From Serpula lacrymans var. lacrymans S7.9 (lineage: Eukaryota > Basidiomycota > Agaricomycetes > Boletales > Serpulaceae): a DNA stretch of 64,000 nucleotides. The notes under the pieces were generated by a model, which saw only the letters and a list, made by a program, of their open reading frames with translations, did not search any database and was not told where the DNA came from. Location of the stretch: contig NW_006763290.1 in assembly GCF_000218685.1 (NCBI RefSeq), forward strand, positions 225,540 to 289,539, written 5' to 3'. The translations under genes and the position numbers were made by a program. Shown here piece after piece: positions 1 through 10,469 of this stretch; the stretch's first letter is position 1, and the number at the start of each line of letters is the position of its first letter.

Positions 1-238
1 GTGTAGTGATCCCTGTTTCCTCCTGTCTTATTTCCTGTGTTAGCTATTTTGAGCTGAGCGCAGTAGTGATGGAAAGTGGCTGAACTCTGGACACGTCGCG
101 CAACCATTAGAGGTCTTCACCCAACACCATTATTCGATACGCCGCCCTCGACATTCTCGCATTATTCTGTGTTTAACCGTATTGTATCTCTTCGTTTTCT
201 AGACATTCTTTAACCTTTTTCTTATATTCTTTGCCGCC
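1..238 (+). promoter_or_regulatory. upstream region of the PMT4 gene
   Basis: No ORF of note. The stretch just before the ATG at 239 is pyrimidine-rich, as is usual for basidiomycete promoters and 5' leaders. I see no clear TATA box or defined operator. Confidence 0.4.
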
Positions 239-3200
239 ATGTCTGGCAGCGTCAGAGCACGCAGGCCAGCATCTCCGCCACCACGGTTTCCACATGACAG
301 TGTCTTGCCTTCTCACAAATATCCTCCTGTTTTACGACAAGATAATCTGAGCGCAGACGAACGGCGAGAGGCGGCTTCAAAGGGTTATGCACCTGGTCGG
401 AGAGGCCAATATACACTAGGAGGCCTAAGAATATCATCTGGAGAATGGAAGCTTTTGGCACTGATACTCCTTGTTGCATCGGGTGTTCGGCTCTTTCGTC
501 TGTCAAAACCCAATAGTGTAGTGTGCGTATCACGTTTTGCTATAGATCATAAAGGGTCTCATGTTTTCCTTGCAGTTTTGATGAGGTACACTTTGGGAAG
601 TTTGCTGCGAGGTATATCAAAACACGCTATTTTGTGGACGTGCATCCGCCATTAGCCAAGCTCTTGATTACCGCGGCTGCTTTTATCTTTGGGTTCGATG
701 GCGACTTTGGGTTTGAGGAGATTGGAAAGTGAGCATTTTGTTCGTTGTCGCCATGTTGTAGCTGACGCGGGCTTCATAGAATTTACAATCATGTTCCATA
801 TGTCGCTATGCGTATGGTTCCGGCAACATTGGGCATCGCAACCGTACCTCTCTCCTACCTTACCCTTCGTGCACTCGATTGTCGCGCTACGACTGCGCTC
901 CTTGCGTCCCTCTTCATCACGTTCGAAAATGGTCTAATAACGCAGTCCCGCCATATTCTCCTCGACTCTCCTCTCGTGTTTTTCACCGCTCTCACAACCT
1001 TCTTTTTCGTCGGCTTCACTAACGAAGATAAGCAGGAACCATTCACCGAAAGTTGGTGGACATGGCTCGTCCTCACAGGTCTATCACTCGGTGCAGTGGT
1101 GTCTTGTAAGTGGGTTGGGCTATTCACCATCGCTACTGTTGGTGTCTGTACAGTATTTCAGTTGTGGATGCTTCTCGGTGATCTACGAGTATCTGCGCGG
1201 TTATGGATGAAACACTTCTTTGCAAGGGCTCTCTGTCTCATTGTGGTCCCACTTCTGTTTTACATGGCTATGTTCGAGATCCACTTTTTGATACTCGGGA
1301 GCTCTGGGGAGGGAGATGGGTTTATGAGCTCCGAGTTCCAACAGACTCTTGGTGGACGCGGCATGAAGGATACTTTTGCAGGTTGGTTGCTCGCTATTTG
1401 TTCTATGATAGTTGTGCCTGATGTGCTCCCTAGATGTCGCGTTAGGATCTGAAGTTGCTATTCGTCATTTGAACACTCAGGGTGGATATTTGCACTCACA
1501 CCCTCATAATTATCCCGGTGGAAGTGGACGTGAGTTGTAGCTCGCCTACTTCGTTTCTGACATCTCACTAAACCCCCCTTTTTAGAACAACAAATCACGC
1601 TTTATCCTCACCGCGACGACAACAATATCTGGCGCATTATGAATGCTACCGTTGACGACTATCCACAATACGATTGGGAAAACTCTCCGCTCGAGTACAT
1701 CAAGCACAACTCGCGCATCAAACTACGTCATATCTCCACCGATAAAGGTCTACACTCTCATGAAGTTCGTCCACCTGTATCAGATGTCGATTTCCAGAAT
1801 GAGGTATCTGGTTATGGTGTGGCGGGATATGTGGGTGACCTGAATGACGACTGGGTGATTGAAATAGAAAGCGGAGATCGAAGTGACAAGGAGTCGAGCA
1901 AGCGAGTCAGGACACTGCGTACACACTTCAAGTTGAGGCATCTCATGACTGGTTGTTACCTTTTCTCGCACAAAGTCAAGCTGCCCGAGTGGGGCTTTGA
2001 GCAGCAAGAAGTTACATGTAACAAGAACGCAGTGAAAGCGAACTCTCTGTGGTATATTGAGACAAACATCCATTCACAATGTGAGTGCGAGTATTTTGCT
2101 TTATTGTCATGAAGATTCATCACTCTTGCCTGTAGTACCTGCTGATGCACCGAGGGTGAATTATAAACTACCTGGATTTTTATCCAAATTCTTCGAGTTG
2201 CAACGGGTGATGTGGACCACGAATGCCGGACTGACGGATCGTCATCAATATGACTCTCGCCCCCACACATGGCCTCGTCTTCGTCGTGGTATCGTGAGTC
2301 ACCTTTTAGCCAATGTTTACTTTGACGGGTCTAACCATCGCATATAACGCCAGAATTTTTGGGTGAAGGACCACCGTCAAATATACCTAATCGGTAATCC
2401 ATTTGTATGGTGGTTGAGTACGGCTGCAGTAATTGCATATATTGTTGTACGAGGATTCTTGATTCTCCGCGCCAAGAGAGGCTACAGAGACTTTGAAAAC
2501 AGTGATTTCTCTTCCTCTTGACTTCGATATAGATTTCATGCTGAAACGCTTGTGTAGCCAAAGTCGTCAAGTACGACTCCCTCTGTGGGTTTCTGTTCGT
2601 TGGGTGGTGTCTGCACTACTTCCCCTTTTTCTTGATGGGTCGACAACTTTTTTTGCACCATTATTTCCCTGCGCTATATTTCGCAATCCTCCTCAGCTGT
2701 GCCGTATTCGATCTGTTGACTTCCGCTCTGCGACCCCGAGTCCGACTACAGATAGCTGCAGTCCTAGCTATCGTGGCCATATTAAGTTTCTCGAAATTCA
2801 GCCCGTTGACGTACGGTAACCCCTGGACAAAATCAAAGTGTAACAGCGCCACATGGCTAAAGACTTGGGATTTCTCTTGGTAAGCCCCTCACCCTGCCCT
2901 TGGAAATGTGATCTACGCCTTGCTGACGTTGTCATTCCACGACCCTCATAGTAACGAGATGTTAGATAATGTGAGTTATGCTTGCTCCCGAGCTTTTCAG
3001 CTGGGCGTTCTGATAACGTGCCTTTCTCATTGTAGTATTCTCAATACTCTGGCGTTGGCGTTCCCACTCCCAATAAATCCACTCCTGTAGCCACTATTGG
3101 TGGTGAGCCCGGAGGCCGTGCACCCATTATCGTGGAAGACAAACTCGCACAGAACGCTGACGCTCCCCCTCCTGCTGCTGGAGACAGCACGATGGTGCAA

Positions 3201-3563
3201 GTCGGTTTAGCAGAGCCAGGCCGAGATATATTCGCCCAGGGTAATCAGAAGGAGATCAAAAGTCAGGACACCGCTTCCGCACTGGTTGCGGAGGAGGACT
3301 TGAAGGAAGTGAGTGTGGTGAGCGCTGAGCCTTCGGCAGTTGTTGGTAGTGGTGAAGAGAAGACGAGAGAGGCGGGTGAAGTGGTGGGAGAGCCTGTGAA
3401 AGAGCCTGATAGTCAGACTGCGAAAACGATGGAGGGTGAAAAAGATAAGCAGGAGGTGGAGGAGGCACACCGAAAACAACCTGAAGGACCTTTGGATCAT
3501 GAGGAAGCTATAGCTGATCAAGTCGCACATGAATTGTATCCCGAGGCACGAGATGAGACATAA
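239..3563 (+). CDS. PMT4: protein O-mannosyltransferase, PMT4 type
   Basis: ER membrane enzyme that transfers mannose from dolichyl-phosphate-mannose to Ser/Thr of secretory proteins. The coding sequence is split by short introns; exons I can place are 239-522, 576-728, 780-1381 and 1434-1529, followed by several more. Conserved parts appear in family order: an N-terminal membrane segment, the catalytic loop (FDEVHFGKFA then DVHPPLAKLL just after the first intron), IYNHVPYVAMRMVPATLG, a block of membrane helices, then a lumenal MIR-type region (YLHSHPHNYPGGSG, HNSRIKLRHISTDKGLHSHE, HLMTGCYLFSHKVKLP). The C-terminal helices (FFLMGRQLFLHHYFPALYF) precede a WLKTWDFSW block, where yeast Pmt4 roughly ends. 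The FDEVHFG loop is typical of PMT4 rather than PMT1/PMT2. Odd: after DFSW an intron leads into an extra, Glu/Lys-rich, low-complexity tail of about 170 residues. The start at 239 gives a Ser/Pro-rich cytosolic N-terminus. Confidence 0.93.
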
Positions 3564-4289
3564 TCGCGGTGTACATAATTTGTTTTCAGGGTGTGGATAA
3601 TTTAATTTACTGGCTTTCATGAGGCACGCACAGATCCTCCTAAGGACATGATACAAAGTTTCAAATTTAATAGAAACATTGCTCTGAGATCTCAATACAA
3701 TCCAATTTGCTGAAGTGGACAATCACCTGACAAGGTATGGTCTAATATCAAGTTTACCATTGTGGACAAAACCATCCTTCCGCTCTTCAGGGACATGACA
3801 ATTGTGATAGGGTACAGCTTGGAATGCACCTCCTCTGCCAAGGTAAAGCCACTACCCAGGAGGGTGACAAGGGTGATACAGAGTCTTACCAAACATGGAC
3901 ATGAGTAGGGATGCCAAAGTTCGGTGGCATGGTTGTGATATTCTCACTGTAGTAAATGAGTAGAAGTCTATGGAGAATGTTCAGAAAGGATTATTCCTGG
4001 ACCTGTAGGATCCAGGTTTCCATTTCCATAATGTCCTCAGTGTTTTCAAAGGACCTTTTAGTCATACCTTTTAATGTATTTTGATGTCCGCTCCGTTTTC
4101 TTCTGAATTCATGTCTGATTTTACACCGCTATATTTGACTCACACTTCAGTCATGTTGGATGAAATACATTGGTCATATATTAGTAATAAGCCCAATGAG
4201 CACTTGGTGAAAGGTCTACCAAACAATTCAAGCCTAGCTTAGTACAATGTTGTGTCAAAGTCATTTATGGACAGCAAAAATGCCAAGGT
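3564..4289. other. intergenic stretch, repeat-derived in part
   Basis: No gene that I can support. A 31-nt word at 3995-4025 occurs again, perfectly inverted, at 57635-57665 on the far side of the repeat block, so part of this stretch is probably an old mobile-element remnant. The word contains a small hairpin (CCTGGA...TCCAGG). Confidence 0.5.
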
Positions 4290-4584
4290 CTATAGACCAA
4301 AGGTATCTGGGTGGTATCGGAAGTATAGAGTAGCTGTTTCTGAGATATTGATAGAATTGATTTTTTTATGGTTGAGCCAATGTGTGACAGATGCATAAGC
4401 TTCTGTCCCAAGGAATTGTGTGAGAACTTTTTTCCAACGTAGCTTTGAGATGATCCAGAGTTTCCATATCTGAAAATTGTTGGGTCCAGTGAGAACTGGA
4501 CATGCGGATGTAACGTGTGCTGTGGTCATGGTTCCGAGGTTGCCGTTTCAAATAAGAATTATTTCCTGTGTAGCTTTTGCGCAC
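4290..4584 (-). pseudogene. Copia-type gag fragment
   Basis: The - strand translation contains LTGPNNFQIWKLWIISKL, the opening motif of Copia gag (UBN2-like) polyproteins. Only about 80 residues remain before stops. Just upstream (higher coordinate) lie a possible primer-binding sequence (GGTTATGAGCCCTGGTGCG on the - strand, about 4586-4604) and the end of an LTR-like repeat, which fits the 5' end of a Copia element read right to left. Confidence 0.7.
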
Positions 4585-4611
4585 CAGGGCTCATAACCTA
4601 ATAAAACCAAG

Positions 4612-4833
4612 TGAAACTCAGCCGCTGCCCAAGAGGCTATAGAAACAACTGAGGTATTCCTATACTAAACCCCCTACTACTTATAGTCGGAGGTGCTACT
4701 TGCTACAGTATAATGACTCCTAGGAGTACAATTGTGCTCCTAGGAGAACAATGGTGACTTCATGGAGTGGTGGCTATGCTCCATGGAGAACAATGGCTGC
4801 TTTGGCAGAGACTGGGTTTATCCGGTTTTGTCA
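4612..4833 (-). repeat. LTR-like fragment (family D), cut by repeat R1
   Basis: About 80 bases (4620-4700) match, in inverted orientation, 7325-7408 (shared core TATAGCCTCT, CTCAGTTGTTTCTATAG). Beyond it, 4705-4795 holds tandem copies of a short unit carrying the palindromes CTCCTAGGAG (twice) and CTCCATGGAG. The fragment ends where R1 copy 1 begins. Confidence 0.6.
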
Positions 4834-4982
4834 TGTCATGCACCAAATTTGATTGGTAGCATGGACAGGTGTCAAAAACGAAGCAAATATTCAAAAAGAC
4901 TCGCCTTTGTGCCAAACAGGCACAGTGCCACGTGGAATAGTAATTAATATTGCCTTTTTCGAACTTGTGGCTGATCAGCACC

Positions 4983-5082
4983 NNNNNNNNNNNNNNNNNN
5001 NNNNNNNNNNNNNNNNNNNNNNNNNNNNNNNNNNNNNNNNNNNNNNNNNNNNNNNNNNNNNNNNNNNNNNNNNNNNNNNNNN
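4983..5082. other. assembly gap (100 N)
   Basis: Exactly 100 undetermined bases within R1 copy 1. The round number suggests a placeholder. By comparison with copy 2, the missing part is the short segment upstream of the ORF start. Confidence 0.99.
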
Positions 5083-5210
5083 TTGCTTTTCATCCGGTAG
5101 TTTCCGCATGGTGGATGTGGGCAAGTTGTTGCGTCGCCACTGGCTACACGTTGGATTGCGCCCTTGCTTTTGTGGTTTCCCTTACTCCCCGTCCGTTGCC
5201 TAGCCCCACC

Positions 5211-5753
5211 ATGGGCCCCTTCCTCTCCTTTTTATTCTCACCTGACGGTCGTTTCTGGATCCCCATTCTAATCCACTTGTTTGTCACCTCCACCCTCCTC
5301 CTCCTCATCTTATTTGCACCCCCACCATTTCTGATGTCACCACTTCCTATCCGCTTCCGTCGCCGATCCGTTGACTACCACGTGCCACTGCTGATATCAG
5401 CAAAGCCCCGGCGGCCGGTCCAAATAGGGCAACAGGTCCATCTTCATGACGTCGATCTGCCATCATATACCATCAAAACATCGGTCGCTCGTCTTGCCTG
5501 GTTGGAGCGTGGGTGGGTAATTTTTGAGCTGGAGAAGGTTCATCCCCTTGCGTCGCCCATGTTCATCGCTGTCCCATTCACTTGGGTACACTTATCTTTT
5601 GTCCATCGTCTTCGCTACAGCTACACCTACCACACGCTGCCTGGGACTCACTTGTTCCAAATTGGAACTACTCCTCTCCCTCCCTCGTTTGATCAGGTGG
5701 TCCAACACAACCAGTCCATTGGTAAGGCCATGGAACTGTCGGATTTGGACTAG
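5211..5753 (+). CDS. orphan 180-aa ORF of repeat R1, copy 1
   Basis: The start chosen is an ATG in strong context (CCCCACCATGGGC), which is present in all three full R1 copies and gives 180 residues each time. Upstream in-frame codons exist but cross the N gap. Residues about 12-45 include a hydrophobic stretch (WIPILIHLFVTSTLLLLIL), perhaps a membrane segment or signal anchor; the rest is His/Pro/aromatic-rich (LPSYTIKTSVARL, PFTWVHLSFVHRL). I recognise no family. Differences between copies are as often amino-acid changing as silent, so constraint is not proven; the equal lengths may only reflect recent duplication. Confidence 0.45.
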   Translation: MGPFLSFLFSPDGRFWIPILIHLFVTSTLLLLILFAPPPFLMSPLPIRFRRRSVDYHVPLLISAKPRRPVQIGQQVHLHDVDLPSYTIKTSVARLAWLERGWVIFELEKVHPLASPMFIAVPFTWVHLSFVHRLRYSYTYHTLPGTHLFQIGTTPLPPSFDQVVQHNQSIGKAMELSDLD

Positions 5754-6717
5754 GTGGTGGACCGGTGGCTCCAGTTTCTTTTTCTTCAGCAGAACATTCA
5801 TTTACAGTGCAATTATTTTTGATTTTGAATCATTTTTATGGACACATATTTTTTTAGAATGCCTGACTGACAATAAAGGAACTGTGTTGATACTGATAGT
5901 GTTTTGCCTTGCCATTTTTTTACTGCATCTTCCCATGACATCATGATTTTCCTGCTCTCTTTTTGCTATTGGACTTTACTTTATGGCCATACAAACCTGT
6001 GACATTACTCACAGCATTCATTGTTCTATCTCTTTCTTTTCCTTTTTTTGACAATCTTATCCTGTACTACCTACGCAGGATTCGTCAGCGTACATTCCTT
6101 CCTTCATATTCTTTCTCATTCTTTTTGCACAGCTATACTGTGCATAGCCTACTTTTCTTTTACTATATAAACCCCTGTATTTTACCTTGTAAAAAAAGAA
6201 CAAGAACTCGAATCCAGACTTCTTCTCTACTCTCAAGTTCACTACTCTGCTACTTGTGATCCAGTGTGGTCACAACACTTCCCACTGCTACCACTGTTAA
6301 TTGCTGCCATCGTCACTTCCCACTTTTGAAGTCATTGTCATCCCTTTCGATTAGAGTCCTTCTGAGCACTACAGTTTGTGCGTCAGGAGCCTGCTATCAC
6401 TGGGAACCTTGTCACCTCGTCATCCTCGTCGTTCTCAAACCTACCTTGTGCTACGATTAGCAAGGTAGTGCTCGTCTATACTCGTCACAAAGCCCCTATC
6501 CTTCTATAAATTCAACTATCCCTCCTCCTCAAAACCCACACTCATACACCTCTGGGTTTTACTTTGAAGGATCTTTATACGTACCACCCCAGGAACAACC
6601 AGACCACTCCACTGTTCTAGGAGGCAAAGCCCATAAACAAGTTCCGTGGAATCTGGGAGGATTGTGTGTTAGTTTGTTTTGTGTGTGGTTTTCTAACAAC
6701 AGTTCTCATCATCGACA

Positions 6718-6904
6718 CCGCATGGCCAGCTCCACTGTGTGAGAGAGTTGTGTTTAAAATAAGAAGAAAGGCAACGCGGTGCGAGAAAGAGGAGTTTGGA
6801 CAAAAGGGGAAGTGCCGCGTGGCACCATGTGTGAAAGCTAAAGTACAAGGTTAGAGCGGAGAATGAAAATAACGGAAAGGTCCGAAAATTGTGTTATCGT
6901 AACA
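6718..6904 (-). repeat. LTR family A, U3 fragment
   Basis: Inverse of the first part of the LTR at 55790-56203 (GTGCCACGTGGCA-like box, TTTTTGGACC, terminus TGTTACGATAACAC). Only the U3 end is present; it begins where R1 copy 1 stops. Confidence 0.8.
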
Positions 6905-7409
6905 CTAATAGATGCTTTAATCAGGATCGTACCCCATCATGAGGATATAGTTCCTGGACATGCATGACAACACTTATTAATAGTATACTTTCTCACCTGC
7001 TGATTAATCTTCAAAGTCGTACAATAATTACCCTTTTTCTTATTGGTTGATTTTCCCCTCAGACCACTTTCCTCTTATTCCTCTTTCGGTCTGAGGGGTA
7101 GACGGTTAGCTATAAAAGCCTTACCTATTTGTGTATAGTTCCTTAGCTTTCTATTACTTGAAATATCCGCTTTACTTCTCAACAGAAACCTCTGAGTCTA
7201 CTCCCATATCCTCTACCTGCTATATTCGCTAGCATCTGTCGATCTCAGACTCATTGTACTTCTTACTCCCTGCAAGCGCAGTCAGAGACGGGTATTGTTT
7301 TTGTTATAGTTTATTGTTGCCTCACACTCCAACTATAAGTAGTAGGGGGTTTAGAGGAATACCTCAGTTGTTTCTATAGCCTCTCAGGCAGCGGCTGAGG
7401 TATGTTATA
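6905..7409 (+). repeat. LTR-like sequence, family D
   Basis: Contains a TATA box (GCTATAAAAGCC near 7110) and ends in the segment shared in inverted form with 4620-4700 (CCTCTCAGGCAGCGGCTGAG). A second short copy of the end lies at 7476-7506. Probably the LTR of a Copia-type element. The left boundary is not certain. Confidence 0.5.
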
Positions 7410-7554
7410 TTACATTTATTAGAGATCACCTTAAACTGACATCTATCGTAGTTTCTGTTAGGTAAATAATAGAATCATTTCTATAGCCTCTCAGGCAGTG
7501 GCTGAGTTTCTCTTAGATTATTTAAAGCCAAGTCACCTAAATCACACTGAGATG

Positions 7555-7940
7555 GGGAGGATAAATGCTGGTCATGTTTATGCCCATCTCAGATCTTTGG
7601 ATAAAGTTGACAATGATGATGATGATGAGGTAAACCTGAGGAAGAGATGAAGAGGCTGGTGCTTCCGAAGTACCACAGCTTCTGGAAGGCCTTCTCTAAA
7701 CATAAATATATTGTACTTCACAAAGGTCAAGCCTTGGAACTATGCTATAGGATACTTTCACACCAGGGGGGACATATAGCTCCCCTCTACCCAAGAAAGA
7801 GAGGAGGTTTTGAGTTTTATAAACAAGCAGCTCAGGAAAGGGTACATTAGATCTTCCAAGATTCCTCAAATGGCCCCTGTATTATTCATTCCTAAAAAAA
7901 TAGTAAAAAGTATATGATAATGGACTATTGTTATATAAAT
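7555..7940 (+). pseudogene. gypsy pol relic (RT N-terminal region)
   Basis: Decayed copy of the region at 41035-41400 in the + strand gypsy. Matching pieces include the start of the linker (GGTCATGTTTATG), GAGGCTGGTGCTTCCGAAGTACC and the codons around ARQVHxIFQxS-like RT entry (GTACATTAGATCTTCCAAGA). Many stops and frameshifts. 7410-7554 and 7941-8170 hold no gene that I can support. Confidence 0.7.
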
Positions 7941-8170
7941 TAACACAGTGTGTTGTCAGTCGTTGTATGAAAAGTCCACTGCAACAACATCCTCGAACTC
8001 ACGTGTGTTGCACACAGGCTATGGTTAAACTCCCAACTACAGTGGCCTTCGATAAAACGCCAGGCAGCCGCAGTTGAGCAGGGAGATGGTTACAGCTTGA
8101 ATGCGCAGGCTTCCAGTGGCTGGAGCTACTTCAGCCAGACTGATGGGAACCACGAATTCTATCAGTAGGT

Positions 8171-10099
8171 TTATAAACAAGAAGGTAATGCACTAACGCC
8201 TCTTTTAAGCTTGTCCGTCCCATTAGGAAATACATGTACTGCCCGGGAAGAAGACCATTTTCTTTTGTCAGGTTCAGGACGTGAATAAATGCCTTCAGTG
8301 CCTTCAGGTAAAGATGGGACCATATCACGTTTGGCGCTGGTCATTATCGATACTAGAACGTCTTCCTGTGACTGATCACTGTCTTCAGGTTTGACTTTCG
8401 TAATGAGAGAAGCCATAAGGGCTTTGCGAATTATTCGTACCAATGGTACGGTAGAGAAACGGATGGATGGAAGTACAAGTTCTTTCCCTAAGAGCATGCG
8501 CATGGTGGGTACTCTATACGAACGAGGGAGGCGAAAACGTGATGTAGATGAAGGATATTTATATGTGTTCGAGGTCGAGCTCTGACTGATGTCCGACATA
8601 TTCTGAGGGTCATCCTCAGAGATATCCCTTGCCAGACGTCTAGGTTCTCCGAGTCGCATTAGAAAAGCAACTGTTTGCGGGCCAATCGAGGGCTGTGCTT
8701 TACGAGACCCCGGACTATTCATCGCACCTTCAGTCCCCATCTTCAGGATCACTTTGGTCCAATATTGCTCGTTCTCCGGATACTTCCGACCTAATTCGGT
8801 TTTCATGCGTTCCAAGAAATGTTTTAGTACTAGGAAATATGTTTCTATGTTTGGGCGATAGCCTAGCATATCCATGGAGTTCAACACGATAATGGCCCCG
8901 GCGTAATCTCTGATATCCAAAAATGTCCGGAGAGAGAACTGAAGGATGGAAGGTGATATGATATCCGACGATTTGGATATACGCCCACTGGTTTGCTTGA
9001 TATGGCACTTGAGCATATCATGGTACAGTTGTCGAACTGGAACCATATTGGACGGAGGCTTAAGCCTCCTGGAGCGAGAGGCACGTTGTAAACTGACGCA
9101 CTTCGTGGCTCTAACCAACGTCTTGTATGTTATATCGTTAGGCGTCGGATACATCGAAGGCTTCTCTATCAAGATGCGGTAAACGGCAAATGCTGCTGCG
9201 TAGTGCTTGCGAATGCAGTGTGCGGTGATGAGTGCGTTGAAAACGTGGATATCGGGCACTACGCCTTCTATTTTCATCCGATCCAAGATTGTCTCGAATG
9301 CGGCAGTGTTATATGGATCGAGGTCTTTAGCTGCGTTCAAGAACGCAGCATATGGGGCGGCTGTAGGTTGCTTGCCATCTACGCTGCATCTTTCCTCGAA
9401 CTTCTCCAGCCACTCCTGAGCGGTATCCATGCGCCCTTCGTGCACATTTGCGGTAACCAAATCGCCAACCACATCAGCTGGAAGATTGACGGTTAACCCA
9501 CGAGCATCAAAGTAGGCTCTGGCTAGAGCGTCCACTTCGTCTATGGGTGCCTTCTTATCGTTGGAAGCAAAGTCGATGAGTTCCATGAAATCAGGAATTT
9601 CAACAGAATTATCTCTAAAAATTTGCATGAGCGAGGCTATGAGTGTCTCTTTGTCCGTCGCTGTTGACATCATAGAGATGACCGTCATCTTGATACGAAT
9701 GGAATTAGGAGGAATAAAGCCCTCATGGATCATTCGGTCATATATAACACTCGCGGGTTGAAAGAGGCGACGACGAAGAAGGAAGTCGATGATGCGGTGG
9801 AACGCAAGATGGCGAGATGAATTGTAGAATTGGGCTCTGTTTTCCAAATTCCTTAATATGTAATTCTCCACGTCATGGTCCTCCTTGGAACTGAGAAGTT
9901 TGCGGGTACGAATGAGCAGTCCATTGATCTTTGCGATTTCGTTACGACTATGTTTGAAGACCGAACGCCTTGAAACGCTGCCTGCGTTAGGACCGGATGG
10001 AGAAATAGTAGTTTGTAGTCGTCTAGGAAGACATGGGAGAGAGCGAGTCTTTATTACTGATAATACAAGTTGCTGTATAGGCCTGCAGGATTCAAACAT
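8171..10099 (-). CDS. pentatricopeptide-repeat (PPR) protein, likely mitochondrial
   Basis: Single-exon gene of 642 codons. The N-terminus is Arg/Ser-rich with few acids (VLSVIKTRSLPCLPRRLQTT), like a mitochondrial presequence. PPR-like helical pairs are visible: RIIDFLLRRRLFQPASVIYD followed by RMIHEGFIPPN; ILDRMKIEGVVPDIHVFNAL then ITAHCIRKHYAAAFAVYRIL; and AGAIIVLNSMDMLGYRPN. Each has the helix-turn-helix spacing and the Gly-x-x-Pro ending of PPR motifs. Such proteins bind organellar RNA; the target cannot be read from sequence. The last 150 residues are Ser/Arg-rich and less PPR-like. The gene is divergent from thymidylate synthase, with 370 bp between the starts. Confidence 0.85.
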   Translation of the reverse strand: MFESCRPIQQLVLSVIKTRSLPCLPRRLQTTISPSGPNAGSVSRRSVFKHSRNEIAKINGLLIRTRKLLSSKEDHDVENYILRNLENRAQFYNSSRHLAFHRIIDFLLRRRLFQPASVIYDRMIHEGFIPPNSIRIKMTVISMMSTATDKETLIASLMQIFRDNSVEIPDFMELIDFASNDKKAPIDEVDALARAYFDARGLTVNLPADVVGDLVTANVHEGRMDTAQEWLEKFEERCSVDGKQPTAAPYAAFLNAAKDLDPYNTAAFETILDRMKIEGVVPDIHVFNALITAHCIRKHYAAAFAVYRILIEKPSMYPTPNDITYKTLVRATKCVSLQRASRSRRLKPPSNMVPVRQLYHDMLKCHIKQTSGRISKSSDIISPSILQFSLRTFLDIRDYAGAIIVLNSMDMLGYRPNIETYFLVLKHFLERMKTELGRKYPENEQYWTKVILKMGTEGAMNSPGSRKAQPSIGPQTVAFLMRLGEPRRLARDISEDDPQNMSDISQSSTSNTYKYPSSTSRFRLPRSYRVPTMRMLLGKELVLPSIRFSTVPLVRIIRKALMASLITKVKPEDSDQSQEDVLVSIMTSAKRDMVPSLPEGTEGIYSRPEPDKRKWSSSRAVHVFPNGTDKLKRGVSALPSCL

Positions 10100-10469
10100 G
10101 TATATACATGCGAAACGTCAGATTAGCCTTGTGTTCCACAGCTTTTTATTTTTGGTCGTGGAGTAAGGACAAATAGGACGACCAAATATAGACATGCATT
10201 CTTGATTTGGCAGTAGTCACAGTGTGGTCACTGCGAAAGAAACTCAGATTATGTCAAAAACTAGATCATTTGAAAATCTCAGTCAGATTTCGAGTGAATG
10301 TTCGGTGCTAGAATGCATTTTATCATAGCGCTGCTGCACTTTGAATAAAAACAAGTATATTCAAACACAAGTTTGGCGAATAGGGGCTGTAACGTCACGT
10401 GTGGGGTGTGACTGCACGCGTTTGTTTCATGGCGAAACATATCTCATCTCCTCCCTTCCTCTAGTCATC

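Larger units (their letters stand above)
4834..6717 (+). repeat. 1.8-kb repeat R1, copy 1 (contains assembly gap)
   Basis: One of three near-full copies (others 36133-37959 and 45775-47576; partial 53039-54019). Starts TGTCATGCACC and ends ATCATCGACA, so the termini are TGTC...GACA. Internal landmarks in order are an orphan ORF, a TATATAAACC box near 6165, and a conserved 3' part ending TTTCTAACAACAGTTCTC. These ends and the late TATA box resemble an LTR, but I find no matching target duplication (left flank TTGTCA, right flank CCGCA). It is interrupted by 100 Ns. Confidence 0.8.

Noticed and set aside
4834..6717. Calling R1 copies proven solo LTRs
   Set aside because: The TGTC...GACA ends and TATA box fit, but none of the three full copies has matching target duplications and no internal retroelement region is seen between two copies.
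8391..9496. Several + strand ORFs opposite the PPR gene
   Set aside because: They lack any domain and lie wholly within the long - strand coding frame, so they are shadows.
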